A program made the translations under genes and the position numbers. DNA of 5,398 bases from Elusimicrobia bacterium CG08_land_8_20_14_0_20_59_10 (GTDB taxonomy: Bacteria; Elusimicrobiota; Elusimicrobia; Elusimicrobiales; UBA9959), in contig PEXO01000411.1 in assembly GCA_002779045.1 (NCBI GenBank), positions 1 through 5,398 of the forward strand. Reading direction: 5' to 3'. Below, piece after piece: positions 1-5,398 of this stretch. Below the pieces are notes generated by a model. The model saw only the letters and a list, made by a program, of their open reading frames with translations. It had not been told where the DNA came from and ran no database searches. The number at the start of each line of letters is the position of its first letter. The stretch's first letter is position 1.

Positions 1-532
1 GCGCAAAGCCCGCCGTAAGCGATGACGCGTGAAACACGCCGTTGCCGGCTATGGCCGCAAAGGAAGTGGAACCGGCGTTCAGGGCCAGCGCAAAAAAAGA
101 AACGAGCGCGGCCGGCTCGGCCAGACTTGAAATAAACATCTCGCGGGAAGAGCCCATGCCGCCGAAAGCGCTGGCCGCGTCCATGCCGGCAAGCGCCATG
201 AAAAACCTGCCCAGGGCGAGTATAAAAAGAACGGCCACGATATCGCCCATGCCGCCCGCCGCCGCGAAGCCGCCGAAAAGCGGGACCAGCAGCAGCGCCG
301 CCGCCGCCGAGGAGATCACCGCGTACGGGGCCGCTTTAAACAACCATGAAGCGTGTTCGGAAATAACTTCATCGCTTTTGCCCAGGAGCTTGAAAAAGTT
401 CCAATAGGGCTGCAACAGCGGGGCGCCCCGCCTCATCCTTACGAGGTTTTTGATCTTTTTAATAAGTCCGCCGACCAGGGGAGCGGCGGCGACGATAAGC
501 AGGACCTGTAGAATACGCAACCCGTGTTCCAT
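1..532 (-). CDS. hyfC: Group 4 [NiFe] hydrogenase membrane subunit, HyfC/HycD (NuoH-like), 3' part outside window
   Basis: This is the NuoH-type integral membrane subunit, which in the family joins the hydrophilic hydrogenase module to the proton/sodium-pumping arm. The 177 residues seen (of roughly 300-320 usual) show an N-terminal membrane helix (7-24), the loop GAPLLQPYWNFFKLLGK (36-52), SEHASWLFKAAPY (58-70), and the family hallmark LALGRFFMALAGMD (105-118) followed by SAFGGMGSSREMF (121-133) and AEPA (138-141). Helices lie near 70-90, 98-118 and 134-152. ATG at 532 is chosen because it follows the hyfB stop by one base (TGA-T-ATG). AGAGGT inside the end of hyfB (543-548) could serve as ribosome binding site, although its 10-nt spacing is long. 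Translation is probably coupled to hyfB. The gene runs off the left edge with no sign of damage. Family assignment is firm; the choice between hyf, hyc and other group 4 names is not. Confidence 0.93.
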   Translation of the reverse strand, partial: MEHGLRILQVLLIVAAAPLVGGLIKKIKNLVRMRRGAPLLQPYWNFFKLLGKSDEVISEHASWLFKAAPYAVISSAAAALLLVPLFGGFAAAGGMGDIVAVLFILALGRFFMALAGMDAASAFGGMGSSREMFISSLAEPAALVSFFALALNAGSTSFAAIAGNGVFHASSLTAGFA

Positions 533-533
533 A

Positions 534-2375
534 TCAGAATTTACCTCTGAAAATAAGCAGCGCGATTATGGTCGCGAAAATATACGCGAGATAGAGATGG
601 ATGCTGCCCGGCTGCATCCTCCTGACCGTTTTTGCCAGCTGGAAAGACGCGGACACCGCCGGCTCATAGAAGAAAGTCCTGAAAAACGGCGTAGTGTGGG
701 TTTCATATCTGAAATATTTAAGGTGGTAGCCGCCGTGCGTCGCCTTTTCTATCTTTCTGTAAGGCATGAGAAAGAAGCCGAAAAAGATCCTGAAAGGTTT
801 TGAAAAAGCCGTCGCGGTATATTCCGAGCGGGAGTCGGCCGCGTAATAGCCGCAGCCCCAGGTCCGTCCCGGGGTGAAACTCTGTTTCCCGTAAAGCAGC
901 CTGAAGCCGAAGAAAACCGCGAGGCCCGAAAAAACAAGCGCCGCCAGCACAAGCCAGCCCGAAATAGAGCCGGCGTTTTCCAGACCGCCGGTTATGCCGT
1001 AATTCAGCACGGAGAATTTCATGTCCCGCGTATAAACGCCGAGAGTGGAGCCCGATATGCCGGCCAAAAGCCGCAGAATCTGCGGTGAGAACAGACCAAA
1101 AACCAGGGTGAGCGCAGCCAGAAAAAGCATGGGAGCCGTCATTGACAAAGGCGATTCTTCGGCCGCCTGGGCCTTCGCGCTCCGGGGGGCGGCGAGGAAG
1201 GTCACGGAAAAAGCTTTCACGAAGCAGGCCGCGGCGAGCCCGCTTGTAAGCGCGAGCGCAGCGGCCGCCGCCACCCAGAACATCGCGCCGTTGCCCGCGC
1301 TTTTAAGGGCGCCGGCAAAAATAGCCTGGAAGGTGAGCCATTCGCTTATAAACCCGTTCAGCGGCGGGAGGGCGGAGATGGCCATCGAGCCGGCTAGGAA
1401 AGCGAAGGCGGTATACGGCATCAGTTTAATGAGCCCGCCCATTTTTTCCATATCGCGCGCGCCGACGGCTTTGTACACGGAGCCCGCGCCCAAAAACAGG
1501 AGCCCCTTGAAAATAGCGTGGTTTACCAGGTGATAAAGCCCCGCGGCCATGGAAAAAACGGCCAGCGCGGGCTGGTTCATGGCAATAAAAATCATGGAAC
1601 CGCCCACCCCCAGCAGTATGATGCCTATGTTTTCAACGCTGTGGAAAGCCAGCAGCTTTTTAATATCGTGTTCCATTAACGCGTAAATAACGCCCACAAG
1701 ACAGGAGACGGCGGCAAATACCATGACCAGCCTGCCCTGCCAGAGTTGTGTTATCCCCATGGTAAAAACCGCGAACCGGATAATGCCGTAGATCCCGACT
1801 TTTATCATTACTCCGGACATGATACTTGAGATGTGGCTGGGCGCCTGCGGATGCGCCATCGGCAGCCAGATATGCAGCGGCGCTATGCCCGCCTTGGCGC
1901 CGAAACCGAAGAAAAGCAGCAGAAAAACCGCGCCCTTGACTCCGTCGGGGATAAGATACGCCGCCTCTTTGACCGTCAGAACGTCAAAAGAATTGGTGTA
2001 GCTGTACATTATAAGGAAAGCCGCGGTGATAAGGGCGGTGCCGAAATGAGTCATCACTATATAAACGGTGCCGGCCTGGACGGACTTTTCATGCCCGGCG
2101 TCAAAGATGACAAGGAAATACGACACCAAAGACATTATTTCCCAGAAGACCAGGAATAACACGAGGTTGGAGACGCTGACGACCGCCAGCATCGACAGGA
2201 CGAACAGGACCAGAAGGAACCAGGCAAGTTTTACTTTGCCGCCGGAATACCCGCCTTTTAAATACCCTACGGAATACACGGCCGCGGGCGCCGATATCAA
2301 AAGGATGACGAAAACAAAAAAAAGCGACAGCGGGTCGTTCAGGAAGGCGAAACTGGCGGTTATAGAAGGAATCAT
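534..2375 (-). CDS. hyfB: Group 4 [NiFe] hydrogenase proton-conducting membrane subunit, HyfB/HycC (NuoL/antiporter-like)
   Basis: This is a 613-residue polytopic membrane protein, an antiporter-like subunit that couples electron transfer in the hydrogenase to ion movement across the membrane. Its length is near that of HycC. Visible family features are the helix-5 glutamate in FWEIMSLVSYFLV (E79), GAKAGIAPLHIWLP (159-172, with K161 and H168), APSHISSIMSGVMIKVGIYG (178-197), HDIKKLLAFHSVENIG (236-251), YHLVNHAIFKGLLFLGAGSV (281-300) and ALPPLNGFISEW (335-346). Near the C-terminus, TWGCGY (505-510) then YTATAFSKPFRIFF (519-532) is typical of HyfB/HycC and argues against plain NuoL. About 14-16 membrane helices are expected. 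ATG at 2375 is the only plausible start before an upstream T-tract. GGAA touches the ATG and a second GGAA lies about 14 nt upstream, so the ribosome site is weak. Expression is probably gated by the leader terminator at 2394-2457. hyfC follows after one base. Confidence 0.95.
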   Translation of the reverse strand: MIPSITASFAFLNDPLSLFFVFVILLISAPAAVYSVGYLKGGYSGGKVKLAWFLLVLFVLSMLAVVSVSNLVLFLVFWEIMSLVSYFLVIFDAGHEKSVQAGTVYIVMTHFGTALITAAFLIMYSYTNSFDVLTVKEAAYLIPDGVKGAVFLLLFFGFGAKAGIAPLHIWLPMAHPQAPSHISSIMSGVMIKVGIYGIIRFAVFTMGITQLWQGRLVMVFAAVSCLVGVIYALMEHDIKKLLAFHSVENIGIILLGVGGSMIFIAMNQPALAVFSMAAGLYHLVNHAIFKGLLFLGAGSVYKAVGARDMEKMGGLIKLMPYTAFAFLAGSMAISALPPLNGFISEWLTFQAIFAGALKSAGNGAMFWVAAAAALALTSGLAAACFVKAFSVTFLAAPRSAKAQAAEESPLSMTAPMLFLAALTLVFGLFSPQILRLLAGISGSTLGVYTRDMKFSVLNYGITGGLENAGSISGWLVLAALVFSGLAVFFGFRLLYGKQSFTPGRTWGCGYYAADSRSEYTATAFSKPFRIFFGFFLMPYRKIEKATHGGYHLKYFRYETHTTPFFRTFFYEPAVSASFQLAKTVRRMQPGSIHLYLAYIFATIIALLIFRGKF

Positions 2376-2393
2376 TTCCGATTTTGTGTTTCC

Positions 2394-2457
2394 AAAAAAA
2401 AGGCGCGGGAAGCCGTATCAAAGATGCCTTTCAAGATGAAGAAACTCACGCGCCTTT
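2394..2457 (-). terminator. Intrinsic terminator in the hyfB leader (candidate attenuator)
   Basis: Read on the minus strand, AAAGGCGCG (2457-2449) pairs perfectly with CGCGCCTTT (2407-2399), and the T-tract has eight T residues (2401-2394). The 41-nt loop can form small inner hairpins such as AAAG-GCAT-CTTT. The terminator lies 18 nt upstream of the hyfB ATG and downstream of the predicted promoter, so it can only act on the hydrogenase transcript. That position suggests regulated read-through rather than the end of a gene. On the plus strand the same stem is followed only by TTTGTT, so its main direction is minus. The stem and T-tract are seen directly; the regulatory role is inferred. Confidence 0.8.
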
Positions 2458-2458
2458 G

Positions 2459-2518
2459 TTAAAATTTTAACTGTCGTTGCTGCTGTCGGGGCTGTCCGTT
2501 AAAAGACCGGGCGGTCAT
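2459..2518 (-). CDS. Possible leader peptide of the hydrogenase operon, 19 codons, Gln/Arg-rich
   Basis: A minus-strand frame opens at ATG 2518 and ends at TAA 2459-2461, encoding MTARSFNGQPRQQQRQLKF. GGAG (2528-2531) sits 9 nt upstream of this ATG, an acceptable Shine-Dalgarno. An in-frame ATG at 2533 would add five residues but has no ribosome site of its own. Five of the 19 residues are Gln and three are Arg, with a QPRQQQRQ run. The stop codon lies one base before the base of the terminator at 2394-2457, the classical geometry of ribosome-mediated attenuation. The frame is seen directly; translation and any sensing role (Gln or Arg charging, ribosome stalling, or translation state in general) are inferred. 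I do not recognise the peptide. A chance ORF of this length is quite possible, and the support comes from its position. Confidence 0.45.
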   Translation of the reverse strand: MTARSFNGQPRQQQRQLKF

Positions 2519-2526
2519 CCGCGGCT

Positions 2527-2544
2527 GCTCCATTAACTGGAAGC
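2527..2544 (-). promoter_or_regulatory. 5'-terminal hairpin over the leader-peptide Shine-Dalgarno
   Basis: On the minus strand GC(T)TCCA pairs with TGGAGC around a GTTAA loop, giving six base pairs with one bulged T. The GGAG that would serve the leader peptide lies in the 3' arm. If transcription starts near 2547, as the promoter predicts, this hairpin is at the very 5' end of the mRNA. It could protect the end or limit leader translation. The pairing is seen; the function is inferred. Confidence 0.4.
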
Positions 2545-2553
2545 TTATATTCT

Positions 2554-2584
2554 ATTCTACATCTTACGAATAGGTTATTGTCAA
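2554..2584 (-). promoter_or_regulatory. Sigma-70-type promoter for the hydrogenase operon
   Basis: On the minus strand a perfect TTGACA (2584-2579) and TAGAAT (2559-2554, five of six to consensus) are separated by 19 bp, slightly longer than the ideal 17. TG lies directly before the -10. Transcription would begin near 2547, giving a leader of about 170 nt before hyfB. This is the best promoter match in the window. Confidence 0.6.
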
Positions 2585-2585
2585 G

Positions 2586-2662
2586 CATTTTATGTAAATT
2601 CGGCTATATGGGGAAGACGGCTTCTCTTCCCGAAAAACGACCTTAAATTACATAGCTAAATG
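2586..2662. repeat. Imperfect long inverted repeat around a perfect GC-rich hairpin
   Basis: The core GGGAAGA (2611-2617) and TCTTCCC (2625-2631) form a perfect 7-bp stem with a 7-nt loop. Outside it, TATGTAAATT (2591-2600) matches the reverse complement of AAATTACATA (2645-2654) at nine of ten positions. Further out, CATTT (2586-2590) pairs with AAATG (2658-2662) after a small bulge. No T-tract follows on either strand, so it is not an obvious terminator. It abuts the -35 of the hydrogenase promoter. It could be an operator, the end of a small RNA, or a relic of a MITE-like element. Nothing else was found between the promoter and about 2710. Confidence 0.4.
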
Positions 2663-2710
2663 TTTTTTATACGCCCAACTTTAACCGGACAGATGTGCTC
2701 CATTTTATAA

Positions 2711-2994
2711 GCGATAAAACCCGGCGAGAGGCGCGCCGCCGGGCTCCTTATAACGGGCCCTTGTCACAAAAAACATGGCGCCGGCTCTCAAAAAAAACAT
2801 ATGACGCCGTGCCGGACCCCAAAGTCGTGATAGCCGTGGGCGACTGCGCGGTATCCGGCGGGATATACGCGGACCGCGAACAGACCGCGGGAATACCCCC
2901 GGACATAAAAGCGGACCTTTTTATACCCGGCTGTCCTCCTCATCCCCTGACCATACTCGACGGGCTTCTGCGTCTCATCGGCAAGATTCGTTAA
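2711..2994 (+). pseudogene. Relic of a NuoB/HycG/HyfI-type hydrogenase small subunit, 5'-truncated and frameshifted
   Basis: The intact family protein carries the [4Fe-4S] cluster next to the catalytic subunit. From 2761 one frame reads PLSQKTW, TYDAVPDPKVVIAVGDCAVSGG and IPGCPPHPLTILDGLLRL, the standard second half of this family, ending at TAA 2992-2994. The segment before it, AAGLLITGP (2735-2760), matches the expected HADxLLxTGP stretch but lies in a different frame. The two join at ACGGGCCCTTG (2753-2763), consistent with loss of one base. Only the last two cluster cysteines remain, in GDCAVSGG and PGCPP; the N-terminal cysteine pair and about the first 60 residues are missing. A GTG at 2695 opens a 99-codon frame across the site, but its first 20 residues do not look like the family. 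It faces away from the hyf genes. Loss of function is inferred with good confidence. Confidence 0.82.
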
Positions 2995-3002
2995 GCTTCT
3001 TG

Positions 3003-3032
3003 TCCTTCGCCTTCTGCCTTACGCCTTCCGCC
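3003..3032. repeat. Short degenerate pyrimidine-rich CCTT tandem repeat
   Basis: Four CCTT units occur at 6-7-nt intervals (CCTTCG, CCTTCTG, CCTTACG, CCTTCCG) just after the pseudogene stop. The unit is too degenerate to call a family. It may be a simple-sequence slip product or part of a dispersed intergenic repeat. Confidence 0.45.
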
Positions 3033-3058
3033 CAACTCCTTATGTGACTTACTTTCTA

Positions 3059-3095
3059 TTGACTTATCCCGGTTTTTGCTATTAAGCTATATAAT
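3059..3095 (+). promoter_or_regulatory. Possible promoter of the pilin-like gene
   Basis: A perfect TATAAT (3090-3095) lies inside the 13-bp palindrome CTATATAATATAG (3087-3099). The nearest -35-like element, TTGACT (3059-3064), is 25 bp away, which is too far for ordinary sigma-70 spacing, and nothing better lies at 16-18 bp. The -10 may therefore need an activator, or be used by another sigma factor. TGACTTA occurs twice (3045-3051 and 3060-3066), 15 bp apart, and could be a regulator site. A start near 3102 would leave only about 13 nt before ATG 3115. Confidence 0.3.
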
Positions 3096-3114
3096 ATAGT
3101 AACATTAACAGAAT

Positions 3115-5398
3115 ATGGGAAAAATCGTGAAAAAAGGCTTTACGCTGGTGGAATTAATGGTCGCGGTAGCCCTGATGAGCATAGGCATACTCGCCATGGG
3201 GGAGTCCTTCAGCTTCATACAAAGGGGCATACAGGCCTCCAAGAACAAGACCATTGCCGCAAACCTCACCCAAGAAAAGATGCAGATCCTGAAGCAGAAA
3301 AACTATTACACGATAGTGCCCACCGGGGCCGCTTACACGGACTACGTCGAAGAGTTCGAGCCTGACATTCCCTACGACGCTTATTTTTTCCCTCCTGAAT
3401 CCCTCCAGGAAGCCGGCGTAAATTACACCCGTTACACCTATATACAGGTGGTGAGGGAAGATTCCGGCGAGATAGTTACCCTTTCCCCCGACGTTCCCGA
3501 TACCGGGATGAGAATGATAACCGTAACCGCCACCTGGCGGGAAAAAGGCGAACTTAAAAAAGTCCAGATGAGCAGCGTAGTCTCGAACCCTAACACTTCT
3601 ATGGCCACCTGCGCGCTGAATGGGAAAGTGACGGATTCAGCCTGGCCTTATCCGGAAATAGAGGGCGCGGTGATAAATATGGCCGAAAACCAGGGCTACA
3701 GGGACACCACGAATTCCAACGGCGACTACGACATCAGCGTAAATCCGGGCAACTACACCATAAACGTGACCGCTCCCGGATATTTCCAGGCCTTAAAATC
3801 GGTTTCCATACTTGCCTCGCAGACCCAGACCAACGATTTCAGCCTGGTAAGAAAAGCGACCGGCAGCGTGACCGGCACTCCCTGGATAAGAAACCACCTG
3901 GTTATAGGCCAGATAGTCGGCAGTTCCGTTAACGCTTACGGCTTCGACCAGGAATGGGTCGAAGTTTACAATCCGACCACCTGGACCTGGACCATGGCCA
4001 CCGGGCTTAACGCCGGCGTAATAGGCATAGGCTATGAACTCAGAAACGCTGCCCTCCAGATTATAGACATGGATTATCTCACTATGGACCTGGAGCCCTC
4101 CCATTATTACCTATTCGCCAATACCACCACGATAATGGCCGACGGCGTCACTCGCCTCGCCGACGCCGTTTATAAAAACACTAACGCCAATTACCCGAAT
4201 ATCATAAAAATAAACGCCGACCCCGGTAACGACGCGGCCACGGTCGGACTCATCTGGCTGGCCACTCTCAAAGTCATAGACGTAGTAGGCTGGAAAACGG
4301 CGGGGAACAGCACCGGCGCGGAAGGTGATCCCATAGACCAGACCATAGGGCTCGAGGCGGCGGAGCAATTCGTCCGCAAATCCAGTTACAGCTCCCTTTC
4401 CGACGGCGTGGGACGGGCTTACGACTCGAACAGCAATAACAAAGATTTTTTCGTGCTCAAACCGCTTATTTACGGACCAAAAAATTCCGCTAATCATGAA
4501 AATCCGATAACGGGGACGCCGGCCAACGGGGCCATCGTAACATGTTCCGACGGGCTTTCCGACCCGGCAACGGCCTATCTTACCGGCACCTGGCCCTACG
4601 CACAGTTCCAATTGACCAGCGTGGCGACGGGGACCTGGAGCGTGATAATAACCAGCGGCTCCTACAGCTTCCAGCATGACACCGTAACCGTAACCGCCGG
4701 CGGGACCTACGCCTTCGCCAGCAGCGCCACCGCGCTGACCAATGACATTTCCTGGGGCTTCGTGAACGGAAGAGTTCTGGACGGGGACGGGCTGGCCATA
4801 AGCGTGAACCCCATTTCGGTAACGAATTACGAGAACAATACCGCGGCTGACGCCGCCGACGGAGAATATATGCTCATGGTAAGCACCGGATATAACACCA
4901 TAACGGCGAACCCCGGCAACGCGAATTCCAATTACGTGGAAATTTCCTCGCAGAACGTTTTCGTGGAAACCGGCCAGATAACAAGTCTGCCGGATTTCAT
5001 TCTTTGGGAGGGAGCCAGAATAACCGGTTTTATAACCAAGGACGGCGTTAACCCCTTCCCGGGCATAACCGTGGTCATCTTCGACGAAGGCGGCGCGGCC
5101 AGCGAGCAGCAGGTTTCCGGCTCCGACGGCAGGTTTATGACGAATACGGTCAGCACGGGAAATTACAGCGTCACCCCTATGGTCGATTCCAGGGAAAGCG
5201 TAGTTCCCAGTAGTTATTCCGTGACCCTGGCTTCCCCGGGAATCACCTATTTTTCCTCCACTTTTACGGTAAGGAACGCCATGGGCTCGATAAGCGGGAC
5301 CGTCACCAAAAACGGAGAACCCATAAAAACCGGCGTACTAATAGTGGTTACGACCGTCACTCTTTCGGGTAATCCGCCGGAGCCGCCGGACCTGAGCG
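3115..5398 (+). CDS. Giant pilin-like mosaic protein: prepilin N-terminus, carboxypeptidase-regulatory-like repeats and lamin-tail-like domain; C-terminus outside window
   Basis: No stop codon occurs in 761 codons. Residues 1-8 (MGKIVKKG) are a prepilin leader, cut by prepilin peptidase before F9. FTLVELMVAVALMSIGILAM has the conserved Glu at mature position 5. The helix through NLTQEKMQILK (50-60) resembles PilV/GspI minor pilins, and a small globular part extends to about 160. Then come a carboxypeptidase-regulatory-like beta-sandwich (about 167-245; NGKVTD, GAVINM, SNGDYDISV) and a lamin-tail-like domain (about 258-459; EWVEVYNPT at 280-288, HYYLFA, VGLIWL, FVRKSS, GRAYDSNSNN). Further beta-sandwich units lie near 463-536, 547-630 and 631-720, with another starting at 723. 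The product should sit in or at the tip of a type IV pilus or secretion pseudopilus. No Shine-Dalgarno precedes ATG 3115; GTG 3127, with GGGA 6 nt upstream, would give MKKGFTLVEL and may be the true start. Function of the mosaic is not known; adhesion or ligand binding is inferred. Confidence 0.88.
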   Translation, partial: MGKIVKKGFTLVELMVAVALMSIGILAMGESFSFIQRGIQASKNKTIAANLTQEKMQILKQKNYYTIVPTGAAYTDYVEEFEPDIPYDAYFFPPESLQEAGVNYTRYTYIQVVREDSGEIVTLSPDVPDTGMRMITVTATWREKGELKKVQMSSVVSNPNTSMATCALNGKVTDSAWPYPEIEGAVINMAENQGYRDTTNSNGDYDISVNPGNYTINVTAPGYFQALKSVSILASQTQTNDFSLVRKATGSVTGTPWIRNHLVIGQIVGSSVNAYGFDQEWVEVYNPTTWTWTMATGLNAGVIGIGYELRNAALQIIDMDYLTMDLEPSHYYLFANTTTIMADGVTRLADAVYKNTNANYPNIIKINADPGNDAATVGLIWLATLKVIDVVGWKTAGNSTGAEGDPIDQTIGLEAAEQFVRKSSYSSLSDGVGRAYDSNSNNKDFFVLKPLIYGPKNSANHENPITGTPANGAIVTCSDGLSDPATAYLTGTWPYAQFQLTSVATGTWSVIITSGSYSFQHDTVTVTAGGTYAFASSATALTNDISWGFVNGRVLDGDGLAISVNPISVTNYENNTAADAADGEYMLMVSTGYNTITANPGNANSNYVEISSQNVFVETGQITSLPDFILWEGARITGFITKDGVNPFPGITVVIFDEGGAASEQQVSGSDGRFMTNTVSTGNYSVTPMVDSRESVVPSSYSVTLASPGITYFSSTFTVRNAMGSISGTVTKNGEPIKTGVLIVVTTVTLSGNPPEPPDLS

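Noticed and set aside
1045..1533. 162-codon plus-strand frame, with others at 42-407, 450-803, 1833-2159 and 2068-2439
   Set aside because: They lie antisense to well-supported hyfB and hyfC and have low-complexity Ala/Lys/Arg/Ser-rich translations typical of GC-rich shadows.
2101..2421. 106-codon minus-strand frame overlapping the start of hyfB and the leader terminator
   Set aside because: It is out of frame with hyfB, reads through the terminator and T-tract, and its product (Arg/Phe-rich) matches nothing recognisable.
2402..2454. Plus-strand GCGGGAAGCCG, reminiscent of the cobalamin riboswitch core
   Set aside because: The rest of the cobalamin aptamer is absent, the strand faces away from hyfB, and the match is explained by one arm of the terminator stem. 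SAM, c-di-GMP, fluoride, preQ1 and guanidine motifs were also looked for by eye and not found.
2716..2743. Terminator-like hairpin on the minus strand: CCCGGCG / CGCCGGG followed by TTTT
   Set aside because: The stem is perfect (7 bp) but has only four T residues and no minus-strand gene upstream of it. The sequence is accounted for by the frameshifted small-subunit relic. A weak antisense terminator cannot be excluded.
3061..3085. Possible sigma-54 promoter (GG...GC) before the pilin-like gene
   Set aside because: The GG and GC elements are about 5 bp apart instead of the required 10, so the -24/-12 spacing is not met.
4111..4677. 188-codon open frame on the minus strand, antisense to the pilin-like gene, and a second one at 3793-4104
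   Set aside because: The plus frame here shows clear domain motifs and no stops over 761 codons. The minus frames have no recognisable motifs and are shadows of that coding sequence.

Overview
The window is bacterial. It has two blocks transcribed away from each other, separated by an unusually information-rich intergenic region. The left block (1-2375, minus strand) holds two consecutive membrane-arm genes of a group 4 [NiFe] hydrogenase / complex-I-like oxidoreductase: a complete HyfB/HycC-type antiporter-like subunit (534-2375), then one base later the first 177 codons of a HyfC/HycD-type (NuoH-like) subunit that leaves the window at its left edge. The order B then C matches hyf-type operons, so the remaining membrane, large and small subunits are expected further left.

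The operon appears to start at a promoter with a perfect TTGACA -35 (2554-2584, minus). A leader of about 170 nt follows. It contains a 5'-terminal hairpin over a Shine-Dalgarno, a possible 19-codon leader peptide rich in Gln and Arg (2459-2518), and, straight after its stop codon, an intrinsic terminator with eight U residues (2394-2457) that ends 18 nt before hyfB. This layout looks like a transcription attenuator with a leader peptide. I do not recognise it as a described class, and it is the best candidate here for something new.

The middle (2586-3114) holds a long imperfect inverted repeat around a perfect hairpin, a 5'-truncated and frameshifted relic of a NuoB/HycG-type hydrogenase small subunit on the plus strand (about 2711-2994), a short pyrimidine-rich CCTT repeat, and a perfect TATAAT element.

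The right block (3115-5398, plus) is one very long open gene that runs off the right edge without a stop (761 codons seen). It begins with a type IV prepilin signal and a PilV/GspI-like helix. A carboxypeptidase-regulatory-like beta-sandwich, a lamin-tail-like domain and at least three more beta-sandwich repeats follow. It resembles a giant minor pilin or pseudopilin carrying an adhesive or binding mosaic.

A group 4 hydrogenase beside a pilin-like mosaic protein, with ATA as the common Ile codon in the right half, suggests an anaerobic, fermentative, environmental or gut bacterium. Elusimicrobiota or a similar phylum would fit, because pilin-like genes are numerous there, but this assignment is an inference with low confidence. 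No rRNA, tRNA, CRISPR array or transposase gene was seen.
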